The notes under the pieces are model-generated. The model worked only from the letters and a program-made list of their open reading frames with translations. It ran no database searches and was not told where the DNA came from. The position numbers and the translations under genes are program-made. Shown here piece after piece: positions 51,029 through 60,284 of a stretch of DNA of 64,000 bases; within the stretch, counting starts at the first letter, position 1, and each line of letters begins with the position of its first letter. Source of the stretch: an uncultured Erysipelotrichaceae bacterium (GTDB lineage: Bacteria > Bacillota_I > Bacilli_A > Erysipelotrichales > Erysipelotrichaceae); assembly GCA_900315225.1 (NCBI GenBank), contig OMYM01000414.1, positions 1 to 64,000 on the forward strand. Direction: 5' to 3'.

Positions 51029-54000
51029 ATGAGTACAGAAAACAAAAAGGTTTTCGAAGCGATGGATGGCAATACCGCGACAGCTCATTCCGCGTATGCG
51101 TTCACGGAAGTTGCCGGCATTTATCCTATTACACCGTCGTCCCCAATGGCTGAAAATATCGATGCTTGGGCGACTGCGGGGAGAAAGAATGTTTTTGGCG
51201 ATGAGGTAAAGGTCGTTGAAATGCAGTCCGAAGGTGGCGCTGCAGGTGCTGTTCACGGCGCTTTGCAGGGCGGTTCTTTGGCTGCTACATTCACTGCTTC
51301 ACAAGGTTTGTTGTTGATGATTCCGAATCTCTACAAGCTCAAGGGTGAATTGCTGCCGGGCGTTATTCATGTAGCCGCACGTTCACTCGCGATGCACACA
51401 CTGAGTATTTTCGGTGATCATCAGGATGTCTACGCTTGCCGTCAGACTGGAATGGTCATGATGTGTTCGCACTCTGTCCAAGACTGCATGGACTTGGCGG
51501 GTGTTGCTCATCTGATTGCAATTGATGGCTCTGTCGCTGTCATGCATTTCTTTGATGGCTTCCGTACTTCTCACGAAATCGACAAAATCGAAGTCATGGA
51601 TTATGACTTCCTCAAGAGCTTGCTGCCGATGGACAAGGTCGAGGCATTCCGCGCCAGTGCGTTGAATCCTCATACAAATCCGATCACAAGAGGCGGCTCG
51701 CAGAACGACGACATCTACTTCCAGAGCATGGAAGCACAGAACAACCACTATGCGGCTGTTCCGGATATCGCTGCCAAGTACATGAAGGCTATCAGCGAGC
51801 ATACAGGAAGGACATATGCTCCATTTGTCTATGTTGGTGCGCCTGATGCCGAGAGAATCATCATTGCCATGGGTTCCTTGACAGACACGATTGCCGAGAC
51901 AGTGAACTCCTTGGTAAAGAGGGGCGAAAAGGTTGGCTTGATCAAGGTTTACCTGTACCGTCCGTTCTCCGAGAAGTATTTGGAAGATGTTCTGCCTGAT
52001 ACAGTCAAGAAGATCGCCGTCATCGACCGTGCCAAGGAGCCAGGAAGCAGGGAGCCATTGTTCCTTGATGTCTGCTATGCTCTCAGGAAGCACAAGGATC
52101 TCACAATCATTGGCGGTCGTGCAGGAATCTCCTCCAAGGACACGAACCCTGCCGATATCAATGCTGTGTTTGAAGAACTCAAGAAAGACGATCCGAAGGA
52201 AGAATTTACACTGTCAATCGAAGATGATGTCACGAATCTGTCGCTTGCACCGGTTCCGATCGATATCGATGCCGACTACACAAGCTGCTTGTTCTATGGA
52301 CTTGGCTCAGATGGAACCGTTGGCGCCAACAAGAGCACTGTCAAGATCATTGGCAACAACACAGACTTGTATTCCCAGGCTTACTTCGCATATGACTCCA
52401 AGAAGGCCGGCGGCGTTACAAGAAGCCACCTGCGTTTTGGCAAGTCGCCGATCCACAGCCCATACTATGTCGACAAGGCTGACTTCATTTCCTGCTCGCT
52501 TGACAGCTATTGCTTCAAGTTCGACATGGTCCGCAACCTGAAGGAAGGCGGAACATTCCTGCTCAACACAACGATTCCTGCCGAGGAAATCGGTGACAGG
52601 CTGCCTAATAGAATGCTAGCTTCATTGGCGAAGAAGAATGCGAAATTCTACATCATCAATGCTACAAAGCTTGCGGAAGAGACACACATGGGTCGCCATA
52701 CAAACACGATCCTGCAGAGTGCTTTCTTTGCCCTCAACGAGCAGATCATGCCATATGAGAAGTCCCTTGAACTCATGAAGGATTCCGCAAGGCACACATA
52801 TGCCCGCAAGGGTGAAGATGTTGTTAACAACAACTGTGCTGCGATCGACAAAGGTAACGAAGGTCTTGTCAAGGTCGATGTGAAGCCTGAATGGGCAGAC
52901 CTGCCTTACGATGAGAGCTTGATCGTCAAGACGGGCGATGAGTATTTCGACAATATCCTGCAGAGAATCAATGCGTTGGAAGGCTATGACATGCCCGTCT
53001 CCGCATTCACAGACCGTCGTATCATGGATGGCTCCATCCTTGAGAACGTTTCTTTCCGTGAGAAGAGAAACATCGCTACGGCTGTTCCTACATGGGATGC
53101 CACAAAGTGTATCGCTTGCGGCCAGTGTTCATTCGCTTGCCCACATGCAACAATCCGTCCGTTCCTGATGGATGCCGATGAGTTCGCAAAGGCAGAGGCA
53201 ATCGCAAAAGAGAACGACATCGAATTCACATGTGTCGACGACAAGAAGCTTGCGGCATATCCTGGCGCAAAGGATGCTGGACTCAAGTTCAGAATCCAGC
53301 TCTCTCCGATGAACTGTGTTGGTTGCGGCGTCTGCTTGACAGTATGTCCTACAAAGGCACTTACCGCTGCCGATGTCAATACACAGCTGAAGCAAGAGCC
53401 TTTGGCAGACTACCTCTACAAGGAGACAGTCTACAAGCCACAGTATGCTCGTCCAAATACAATCCAGCAGACAACGCTCCAGATGCCTTACTTTGAGGTC
53501 AGTGGATGCTGCCCAGGATGTGGCGAAGCTCCTTACTATAGACTTGTTTCCCAGCTGTTTGGCAAGGATATGATGGTTGCCAACGCAACAGGCTGCTCGA
53601 TGATCTACTGCTCGTCCACACCTTCCACACCATTCATCATCGACAAGAATGGCGAGGGTGTCGCATGGGCAAACTCCCTGTTCGAAGACAATGCTGAGTT
53701 TGGCTTTGGTATGGCGATTGCACAGAACCACAAGATGGCAAAGATCCTGAGACTCATGGAAGAGAATCTCGATGCTGTCGAGCCTGAACTGAAGGCTGCG
53801 TTTGAGGGATACATTGCTGCCAAGGATGACCGTGACAAGCAGAGAGAACTCAAGGATGCTATCGTTGCAGGTGTCAAGGCTTCCTCCAATGAGGCAGTCA
53901 AGGAATTGCTTGATCTTGAAAGAGACCTTGTTGGCAAGTCCGTATGGATCGTTGGTGGCGATGGATGGGCTTATGACATTGGCTATGGTGGATTGGATCA

Positions 54001-54580
54001 CGTCATGGCAAACAACCTGAACGTGAATGTCCTCGTTCTTGATACAGAAGTCTACTCCAACACTGGTGGTCAGTCCTCCAAGTCTTCCCAGGCGGCTTCC
54101 ATTGCGAAGTTCGCAGCCGGTGGTAAGCCTCTGGCAAAGAAGGATCTTGGACAGATCGTCATGGAATATGGCCATGTATACGTAGCGTCTGTCGCTATGG
54201 GTGCCAACCAGCTCCAGACAATCAAGGCGTTCAAGGAAGCCGAGTCCTATAATGGACCATCCCTCATCATTGCCTACAGCCCTTGCGCTGAACAGGGAAT
54301 CAAGGGTGGTCTGGTCAAGGCTCCGAAGGTTCAGAAGAATGCGGTTGAGTGCGGTTATGTCACACTGTATCGTTATGACCCAAGACTTGAGAAGCCTTTG
54401 CAGATTGACTCCAAGGCACCGAAGTGGGAGAAGTTCAATGAGTTCCTGATGAACGAAGCGCGTTACTTCAACCTGCCGAAGATCAAGGGTCAGGAAGCTG
54501 CCGACGCACTGTTCGCCAAGACTTTGTCTGACGCACAGACACGTTACAACAAGCTGGTCAACAAGGCTGAACATCAGTAA
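51029..54580 (+). CDS. nifJ: Pyruvate:ferredoxin (flavodoxin) oxidoreductase
   Basis: 1183 residues, single-chain PFOR. Oxidises pyruvate to acetyl-CoA and CO2 and reduces ferredoxin; central to anaerobic energy metabolism. Domain I begins near EVAGIYPITPSSPMAE. Two ferredoxin clusters are CIACGQCSFACPHA (near 694) and CVGCGVCLTVCPTKA (near 764). The TPP domain starts at SGCCPGCGEAPY (near 825), and GDGWAYDIGYGG binds TPP magnesium. ACAGGAGG precedes the ATG. It is the largest gene in the window and monocistronic, with consistently favoured codons that suggest high expression. Confidence 0.97.
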   Translation: MSTENKKVFEAMDGNTATAHSAYAFTEVAGIYPITPSSPMAENIDAWATAGRKNVFGDEVKVVEMQSEGGAAGAVHGALQGGSLAATFTASQGLLLMIPNLYKLKGELLPGVIHVAARSLAMHTLSIFGDHQDVYACRQTGMVMMCSHSVQDCMDLAGVAHLIAIDGSVAVMHFFDGFRTSHEIDKIEVMDYDFLKSLLPMDKVEAFRASALNPHTNPITRGGSQNDDIYFQSMEAQNNHYAAVPDIAAKYMKAISEHTGRTYAPFVYVGAPDAERIIIAMGSLTDTIAETVNSLVKRGEKVGLIKVYLYRPFSEKYLEDVLPDTVKKIAVIDRAKEPGSREPLFLDVCYALRKHKDLTIIGGRAGISSKDTNPADINAVFEELKKDDPKEEFTLSIEDDVTNLSLAPVPIDIDADYTSCLFYGLGSDGTVGANKSTVKIIGNNTDLYSQAYFAYDSKKAGGVTRSHLRFGKSPIHSPYYVDKADFISCSLDSYCFKFDMVRNLKEGGTFLLNTTIPAEEIGDRLPNRMLASLAKKNAKFYIINATKLAEETHMGRHTNTILQSAFFALNEQIMPYEKSLELMKDSARHTYARKGEDVVNNNCAAIDKGNEGLVKVDVKPEWADLPYDESLIVKTGDEYFDNILQRINALEGYDMPVSAFTDRRIMDGSILENVSFREKRNIATAVPTWDATKCIACGQCSFACPHATIRPFLMDADEFAKAEAIAKENDIEFTCVDDKKLAAYPGAKDAGLKFRIQLSPMNCVGCGVCLTVCPTKALTAADVNTQLKQEPLADYLYKETVYKPQYARPNTIQQTTLQMPYFEVSGCCPGCGEAPYYRLVSQLFGKDMMVANATGCSMIYCSSTPSTPFIIDKNGEGVAWANSLFEDNAEFGFGMAIAQNHKMAKILRLMEENLDAVEPELKAAFEGYIAAKDDRDKQRELKDAIVAGVKASSNEAVKELLDLERDLVGKSVWIVGGDGWAYDIGYGGLDHVMANNLNVNVLVLDTEVYSNTGGQSSKSSQAASIAKFAAGGKPLAKKDLGQIVMEYGHVYVASVAMGANQLQTIKAFKEAESYNGPSLIIAYSPCAEQGIKGGLVKAPKVQKNAVECGYVTLYRYDPRLEKPLQIDSKAPKWEKFNEFLMNEARYFNLPKIKGQEAADALFAKTLSDAQTRYNKLVNKAEHQ

Positions 54581-54601
54581 GCCATTGTCGATTCAATGAC
54601 T

Positions 54602-54631
54602 AAGGCATCGCTTGAAAGGGCGATGCCTTTT
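54602..54631 (+). terminator. Terminator of nifJ
   Basis: AAGGCATCGC / GCGATGCCTT with an 8-base loop and TTTT. Confidence 0.88.
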
Positions 54632-54653
54632 GTGCTTATTGAGGAGTATTGTT

Positions 54654-55361
54654 ATGGCAGTTTTTATAGGTATATCCGCCGAATCATATGAAGAAGGACA
54701 ACTTCAGTGGAGCAAGGCTGGACATGACTACATGAAATCCCTTGTCGCTGTTGGTGCAGTGCCTGTGATTATTCCCTTTGTGAATGACATTGCATTAGCA
54801 AAGGATTATGCGATCATGTGCGATGGACTTATCTTGCCTGGCGGGAATGATGTTGATCCATCGTTCTATGCAAGCCAAAAAAAGATGCATTGTGGCGAAA
54901 CGGATAAAGAATTTGATCGTTGGCAGATGGCTCTCTTGGAGAATTTTCTCGTCTTTAGCAGGAGGGTGCTTGGGATAAACCGGGGCATGCAACTGATTAA
55001 TGTGTACTTTGGAGGAAGCTTGTATCAGGACATAGTGAAAGAATACAAAAAAGCAGGGGCAAAGCACATGAATAATGGTCTGAAAGAGGAAATGTCGCAT
55101 GCTGTGGAAACTGTTCCAGGAAGTAGTTTATGGAATGTCTTGGGAGATCGCTTCTTGGTTAATAGCTTCCATCACCAGGCGATCAAGAGACTTGGCTCAG
55201 AGTTGTGCGTGACCGCTATGAGCAGCGATGGATTGATCGAGGGGATAGTATCAAACGATGGCCTAGCTTCTGGCGTACAATGGAATCCAGAGAGTTTTCT
55301 CCGCTTGTCTTCCAATCCCATGATTGCATTGTTCCAGGATTTTGTCGATCATTGTAAATGA
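54654..55361 (+). CDS. Class I glutamine-amidotransferase-like protein (C26) lacking catalytic residues
   Basis: 235 residues with the full C26 (gamma-glutamyl-GABA hydrolase-like) fold: LILPGGNDVDP, the nucleophile-elbow position, SFHHQAIKRLG, and a final GVQWNPESF. The nucleophile Cys of GICRG is Asn (GINRG, N109), and the catalytic His of QWHPE is Asn (QWNPE, N211); only the Glu (E213) remains. It therefore cannot use the normal mechanism. The frame and the rest of the fold are intact, so this looks like a maintained pseudoenzyme. GAGGAG precedes the ATG. It has its own terminator; the promoter is not evident. Confidence 0.88.
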   Translation: MAVFIGISAESYEEGQLQWSKAGHDYMKSLVAVGAVPVIIPFVNDIALAKDYAIMCDGLILPGGNDVDPSFYASQKKMHCGETDKEFDRWQMALLENFLVFSRRVLGINRGMQLINVYFGGSLYQDIVKEYKKAGAKHMNNGLKEEMSHAVETVPGSSLWNVLGDRFLVNSFHHQAIKRLGSELCVTAMSSDGLIEGIVSNDGLASGVQWNPESFLRLSSNPMIALFQDFVDHCK

Positions 55362-55390
55362 TCAAGTTTGTCATTTTTGGACTAGAGTGG

Positions 55391-55433
55391 CACAGGAGAC
55401 ATCGTCATGTTATCTCCTGTGTTTCGTTTTTTT
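55391..55433 (+). terminator. Terminator of the amidotransferase-like gene
   Basis: CACAGGAGA / TCTCCTGTG with a 13-base loop, then a T-rich tail. Confidence 0.8.
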
Positions 55434-55458
55434 CGTAGTCTGTCATATGCTTGAAGTA

Positions 55459-55467
55459 TGCTATACT
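55459..55467 (+). promoter_or_regulatory. Extended -10 promoter of the recX fusion operon
   Basis: TGCTATACT, about 60 bases before the start codon. Confidence 0.55.
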
Positions 55468-55528
55468 AAGGAGAATCAAAGTTGGAGAATACAATGCTAA
55501 AAAGTGTTCAAATGCGGAAAGGGGCAGG

Positions 55529-56824
55529 ATGAGGATCGGTTTGTTTTCGAACATGGATGATTGCGAGGCATGCAGATCATTGCTATGGGAGCTTCGCTCC
55601 AAGGGAAATGATGCGTTTGTCATTGCCCTGGACTTTGGCGCAAGGGAAAAGAAATGGAGCGATGACAATACAACGCTGTTTCTTTCTTCTTGCGATGCCT
55701 TGCTGGATATGCCTGATCTTGGACTTGATGTGGTTCATTGCTGTAGTCTGAAAGACATGGGGGAATTTGCGCATACATACGCAGAGGCAATGGACATACC
55801 AATGGTATGCTCATGTGATGGAACATGTGCTTTGCATGTGTCGTTCCTTACAAAAGAATGTGTCATGGCGGCAATTGCATCCGATGCCGAGGTTGCCCGC
55901 GTCATTGAGAAAAACCACGTCATGCGCCACCTGGTGGCAATCCCCAAGGAGGAATCAGTCGTTGTATATGCTGAAAAAGTCACCGATGTCTATCGGCAGG
56001 CAATCTTGGACTATGCCGCAAGAGCAAAGATAGAGACCATAGTGCCTAATGGAACACATCTTGTAGTAGGTACCTCGGTTTTCGGGAAGCAGGTTCAGTC
56101 TATTGCCGTCTCGCTGGATGACTATGCACAACTGAAGCTGAAGAAGGGAAGAAGACTTGTCCCCCAGGAACTGGATTATTTGATTGGCAGGCAAAGCGGC
56201 ATTGGCGCATATGAAAAATGTTTGCGAAAGATATCCTGTCGTGATCATAGCGAGAAAGAAGTGCGTGAATGGCTGAAGAAAGATTATCCTCAAGATGTAG
56301 CGGAAAGCGTTATCGCAAGGTTGAAGCGTGAAGGTTACATAGATGATGAGAAATACTGCCGCACACAGGTTGAACTCTTGGGCAAAGCGCTTTGGGGCAG
56401 GAAACAGATTGTTCGGCAGTTGATGGAAAAAGGCATTGCAAGCAATGTCATAGAACTGGTCATTAAGGAAACGGAACTGGATGGCTATGGCAATGCCTAC
56501 AAAGTAGGCGAAAAGGTTTTGAAGGCACATGGGAATGGGTCACTGCGCAAGACACAGGACAAGATTCGCAAGAAGCTCGCAGGCAGGGGATACGAAAGCG
56601 AAGAAATTGAAAATGCGCTGGAATCTCTGGATTATGGCGAGACAGAACTTCGGGAAAAGAAAAACTTGAAAAAATGTGCCGAAAAGGCGATGAAGCGCTA
56701 TGGACGGAAGCTATCTGGCGCCGCCTTGTGGAACAAAGTGTTTCAGTACTGCATGATGCAGGGCTATGGAACAGATGATATTGGGATAGTATTGGAGGAA
56801 TTGAAATATAATGAAGAAAATTAA
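55529..56824 (+). CDS. recX: Fusion of a GT4-like N-terminal half-domain with RecX
   Basis: 431 residues, twice the size of an ordinary RecX. Residues 1-155 look like the N-terminal Rossmann half of a family 4 glycosyltransferase: MRIGLFSN, GLDVVHCCSLKDMGEFA and MDIPMVCSCDG. The sugar-nucleotide-binding half is missing. From about 165 a complete RecX follows: AKIETIVPNG...SIAVSLDDYAQLKLKKGR, then the three-helix repeats (EWLKKDYPQD, YIDDEKYCRTQVE, KKLAGRGYESEEIENAL). RecX modulates RecA filaments. In related Firmicutes a glycosyltransferase gene is often next to recX, so the fusion may be a remnant of that pair. GGAAAGGGG precedes the ATG. Confidence 0.85.
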   Translation: MRIGLFSNMDDCEACRSLLWELRSKGNDAFVIALDFGAREKKWSDDNTTLFLSSCDALLDMPDLGLDVVHCCSLKDMGEFAHTYAEAMDIPMVCSCDGTCALHVSFLTKECVMAAIASDAEVARVIEKNHVMRHLVAIPKEESVVVYAEKVTDVYRQAILDYAARAKIETIVPNGTHLVVGTSVFGKQVQSIAVSLDDYAQLKLKKGRRLVPQELDYLIGRQSGIGAYEKCLRKISCRDHSEKEVREWLKKDYPQDVAESVIARLKREGYIDDEKYCRTQVELLGKALWGRKQIVRQLMEKGIASNVIELVIKETELDGYGNAYKVGEKVLKAHGNGSLRKTQDKIRKKLAGRGYESEEIENALESLDYGETELREKKNLKKCAEKAMKRYGRKLSGAALWNKVFQYCMMQGYGTDDIGIVLEELKYNEEN

Positions 56825-57749
56825 GGATTTTGAGGAAAAAGACCGATTGAGCCAACCATTGATGGTGAAAGAGGTCAGGAACGGAACCACCAACAAAGGG
56901 GCACCTTACCTGACTATTATTTTCCAGGATAACAGCGGTACGATTGATGGGAAATACTGGGATGTCAAGCCAGAGCAAAGGGATCTAGTCATTCCTGGGC
57001 ATGTATTGTTGGTGAATTTCGAGGTTTTGCTGTATAACAAAAATCTACAGTTGCGGATCAACAAACTGACCGAAATCGATGAGTCCGAGCTTGACATGAA
57101 TGAATTTGTCATAGCGTCGAATCAATCGGAAAGAGTGCGTCGGGAAAAGACAAATACATTGGTTTCCTTGATCCAAAACCCAGTTCTGCGGCAATTGACG
57201 GAAGCGATGCTGCAGTTAACAGGCGAGAAGTACTACACATATCCGGCTGCCAGCAGGATTCATCATGGGTATTTGGGCGGATTGTCCGAACATTCGCTTT
57301 CCATGGCGGAAATGTGCGTTGCGGTATGCGAGCATTATCCATTCCTTAACCGAGATTTGCTGGTTAGCGCCGCATTGGTTCATGACATTGGCAAGACACT
57401 TGAAATGAGTGGACCTGTGACCACGGAATATACATTGGCAGGGAGGATGGAAGGGCATATTTCCATTGCGAACGGCTGGTTGACAAAAGTTGCGGGAGAA
57501 CTTGGACTGGAAGAGAATGAGGAGACAATCATGCTGCACCACATGATCCTAAGCCACCATGGTCATTACGAATTTGGCTCGCCAGTGCTGCCGATGTTGA
57601 TAGAGGCGGAAGTTCTTAGCATGATCGATAACCTAGATGCGCGTGTCAATGCGATCAAGAGTGCGTTGGATATTACGCGTCCTGGCGAGTGGACGCAGAA
57701 GATGTTCTCGATCGACAACCGTCAATTCTATAGACCAAAGGGAGCATAG
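56811..57749 (+). CDS. yhaM: 3'-5' exoribonuclease YhaM
   Basis: 312 residues. An N-terminal OB-fold (about 15-100, with GAPYLTIIFQDNSGTIDGK) and an HD domain (from about 150) with HHGYLGGLSEHS, LVHDIGKT (H191, D192) and the late HH segment HHMILSHHGH. Acts on RNA, and on ssDNA in some relatives, from the 3' end. It overlaps the recX-fusion end by 14 bases with GGAGG upstream, so it is translationally coupled. murT follows after 2 bases. Confidence 0.93.
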   Translation: MKKIKDFEEKDRLSQPLMVKEVRNGTTNKGAPYLTIIFQDNSGTIDGKYWDVKPEQRDLVIPGHVLLVNFEVLLYNKNLQLRINKLTEIDESELDMNEFVIASNQSERVRREKTNTLVSLIQNPVLRQLTEAMLQLTGEKYYTYPAASRIHHGYLGGLSEHSLSMAEMCVAVCEHYPFLNRDLLVSAALVHDIGKTLEMSGPVTTEYTLAGRMEGHISIANGWLTKVAGELGLEENEETIMLHHMILSHHGHYEFGSPVLPMLIEAEVLSMIDNLDARVNAIKSALDITRPGEWTQKMFSIDNRQFYRPKGA

Positions 57750-57751
57750 GC

Positions 57752-59062
57752 ATGGGCATAAGGTTAAAGATTGTTCAAACGGTTCATGGAATCCTTGCGA
57801 AAAGAGGCAGGGGTGGATCGTTTCCCGGCGAGATTGCCTTGCGCATGGATCCGCATTTTATCGAAAAGTTCAAAATGCCTGGGATTGTTGTCCTAGTGAC
57901 GGGAACCAATGGAAAGACAACGACATCCAACTTGATTGCGGAGTCATTGCGCGCTGCTGGCTTGAATGTCATTAATAACAGGCGTGGCGATAATTTGAAT
58001 GTTGGCATTGCAACGTTGTTGGCAACCAATTCCAATAGCCACTTTCAGATCCAGGCAGATGCTGCTGTCATTGAAGTTGATGAATTGACGCTGTATCGAC
58101 AATTTAAAAATCTGAAGCCAACCCATTTGGTCGTGACCAACTTCTTCCGCGACCAGTTGGACAGGGCAGGTGAAATGGAGACGATCATTCGAAAGATCCA
58201 GGAAGTGACAGAGGATTTTAGAGGCGAGTTAATCCTGAATGGCGATGACCCCAATGTCGTTCGCATTGCGGACACGGCGAAAAAAGCAAAGATAAGGTTT
58301 TTCTCGGTATGCGAAAACAGTGTGTCGCAAAAGGATACCAATGAAGCCTCTGAGGGAAAGTTTTGCCCAAGGTGTGGCATGCCTCTGACATACGACTACT
58401 ATCAGTATTCGCATATCGGCAGGTTCCATTGCGACCATGACGGGTTTGGCAATATCAAGCCATATGTCCAGGTGGATGCGATCAATTATGATCAAGAGAC
58501 ATTTATGTGCGGGGGACAAGAGTTCCATTCTTTTATCAATACGATATATGCCGTTTATAACTGTTCCAGCGTGCTGGCTGTCATGAAGACGCTAGGATTG
58601 GATCCTTCCAACGCCGACAAGGTTTTCAGGACATTTGTGCTGAAGGAAGGACGCAATGAGGAATTTGCGCTGTCGAAGCCTTGCTTTATCAATCTTGTAA
58701 AGAATCCTACGGGTGCCAATGAGGTAATGAAATACATCATTGCGCAGCCAGGAGACAAGAACATATGCATCTTTTTGAATGACAATGACCAGGATGGCCA
58801 TGATGTCAGCTGGATTTGGGATGCGCATTTCGAACGTTTAAATGTGCCAGAGGTCAAGACTATTGTGTGTTCAGGAAGACGGGCGTATGACATGGCATTG
58901 CGTTTGAAATACGAGGGATTGGAGGATCGCATCAAGGTCATTGAAGACAGTGCAGAAGCGATTCATTGGCTGAATACAGCGAATGTAAAGAGCCATGTGA
59001 TTGCGACATATACCGCGCTTCATGCGACTAGGGCGATTTTGAAAAAGGAGGAGAGCGCATGA
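57752..59062 (+). CDS. murT: Lipid II isoglutaminyl synthase, MurT subunit
   Basis: 436 residues. Mur-ligase-fold ATPase that with GatD amidates D-Glu in lipid II. P-loop TGTNGKTT (50-57), NRRGDNLNVG, a zinc-ribbon insertion with CPRC and CDH (about 207-232) as in known MurT, and a C-terminal DUF1727 domain with KNPTGANEV and IWDAHFE. gatD overlaps its stop (ATGA). The upstream neighbour yhaM ends 2 bases before it. Confidence 0.95.
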   Translation: MGIRLKIVQTVHGILAKRGRGGSFPGEIALRMDPHFIEKFKMPGIVVLVTGTNGKTTTSNLIAESLRAAGLNVINNRRGDNLNVGIATLLATNSNSHFQIQADAAVIEVDELTLYRQFKNLKPTHLVVTNFFRDQLDRAGEMETIIRKIQEVTEDFRGELILNGDDPNVVRIADTAKKAKIRFFSVCENSVSQKDTNEASEGKFCPRCGMPLTYDYYQYSHIGRFHCDHDGFGNIKPYVQVDAINYDQETFMCGGQEFHSFINTIYAVYNCSSVLAVMKTLGLDPSNADKVFRTFVLKEGRNEEFALSKPCFINLVKNPTGANEVMKYIIAQPGDKNICIFLNDNDQDGHDVSWIWDAHFERLNVPEVKTIVCSGRRAYDMALRLKYEGLEDRIKVIEDSAEAIHWLNTANVKSHVIATYTALHATRAILKKEESA

Positions 59063-59793
59063 AACTGAAGATTCTTTGGATGTACCATGACTTGATGGAT
59101 CTGTATGGCGACAAAGGGAATGCCGAGGTGTTGCGCGTCAGGAGCGAGAAAAGGGGAATCGAATGCATCCTTGATACTTGTTCAATTGGCGACAAGAAGG
59201 ACATACGGGAATATGACTTGTTTTTCATGGGCGGTGGTGCCGATCGTGAACAGGGTTTGATTATCGAAGACTTGCTGTCGCGCAAAGACAATATCATCGA
59301 TGCAATGAATGAAAAAACGGCTTTCCTGTTGATATGCGGCGGATATCAATTGTTTGGGCAATACTACAAGGACCAAGATGGACATATTGTTAATGGACTG
59401 GGCATTTTTGACTATTACACGGAAGCAAGTGACCGCGATCATCGTTGCATCGGAAACATTGCCCTTGAAGCAACCGTTGATGGTGAAACGTTCCGTGCCG
59501 TTGGGTTTGAGAATCATGGCGGCCAGACAAAGAATGTCGCTTCACCTCTTGGCAAGGTCTTGCATGGTCATGGCAATACGTACAATAGTGGCTATGAGGG
59601 TTTTTTGAATGACTTGGTCATTGCAACGTATATGCATGGACCGTTGTTGCCAAAAAACCCAAGGATTGCGGATAGCCTTATCCGCAGGGCTTTGCGTAAG
59701 AGGCATGGCGATGTGGCGCTAGAGCCACTTGACGACACATTGGAAGACAAGGCCAGGATGGTCATGTTAAAAAGGCTGAAGGCCGACAAATAA
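59059..59793 (+). CDS. gatD: Lipid II isoglutaminyl synthase, GatD glutaminase subunit
   Basis: 244 residues. Class I amidotransferase that supplies ammonia to MurT. Nucleophile C93 in LLICGGYQ and His H193 in TYMHGPLLPKNP are both present, in contrast to the inactive-looking amidotransferase at 54654. Begins MKLKILWMYHDLMDLYGDKGN, the GatD/CobQ-like start. ATGA overlap with murT ensures equal expression. Confidence 0.95.
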   Translation: MKLKILWMYHDLMDLYGDKGNAEVLRVRSEKRGIECILDTCSIGDKKDIREYDLFFMGGGADREQGLIIEDLLSRKDNIIDAMNEKTAFLLICGGYQLFGQYYKDQDGHIVNGLGIFDYYTEASDRDHRCIGNIALEATVDGETFRAVGFENHGGQTKNVASPLGKVLHGHGNTYNSGYEGFLNDLVIATYMHGPLLPKNPRIADSLIRRALRKRHGDVALEPLDDTLEDKARMVMLKRLKADK

Positions 59794-59818
59794 AAAACGT
59801 CTCGCAGGAGACGTTTTT
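59793..59818. terminator. Bidirectional terminator between gatD and the Nudix gene
   Basis: AAAAACGTCTC / GAGACGTTTTT, perfect 11-bp stem with a 4-base loop. Confidence 0.93.
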
Positions 59819-60284
59819 ACTTTGTCTTGTCAAGGAAAGCGTTGATCAATTCTTCATCGATGCTGTTCAAGCGGTAGTCTTTCAGGTCTTCCTTATCCAC
59901 CCATTTTGCGGAAAGGGACTCTTCCCCTGTGACAACAGGCGGGTATTCGTCAAGGTTGACGCTATACCCGACAGAAATGACACGCCTGATTTCTCCATCG
60001 AGGAAAGAAACGATTCTCGTCGGGTGGTCAAAAATCCCGAGAAGCTCAAGCTGGGAATCCTTGATGTGGATGTTTGACTCTTCGATCGTTGAGCGAATGG
60101 CGCAATGGCGGAAGGATTCGCTTGGTCTGATTCCGCTGGAGACAATGCCCCATTGGAAATTGTCGCGGCGATGGAAGAGAAGAAGCTTGTTTTCACAAGT
60201 AATGACAACCTGGGCGCAAAGGAGCGGCTCTGTATTTGGCTCTGGTGCGTTGATGTCGCGCAAATAATAACGTGCTGTAGGCAT
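59817..60284 (-). CDS. Nudix-family protein with altered Nudix box
   Basis: 155 residues. Fold markers: CAQVVITCENKLLLF, FQWGIVSSGIRPSES and a C-terminal AKWVDKEDL. The Nudix box reads SGIRPSES...AIRSTIEES. The first Gly is Ser, and the Glu of RE is Ser, but the EE pair is kept. Activity may be weak or different. The TAA of the HIT gene overlaps the ATG here (TAATG), and AGAGGTG lies upstream, so HIT and Nudix are one operon; both families act on nucleotide derivatives. Confidence 0.82.
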   Translation of the reverse strand: MPTARYYLRDINAPEPNTEPLLCAQVVITCENKLLLFHRRDNFQWGIVSSGIRPSESFRHCAIRSTIEESNIHIKDSQLELLGIFDHPTRIVSFLDGEIRRVISVGYSVNLDEYPPVVTGEESLSAKWVDKEDLKDYRLNSIDEELINAFLDKTK

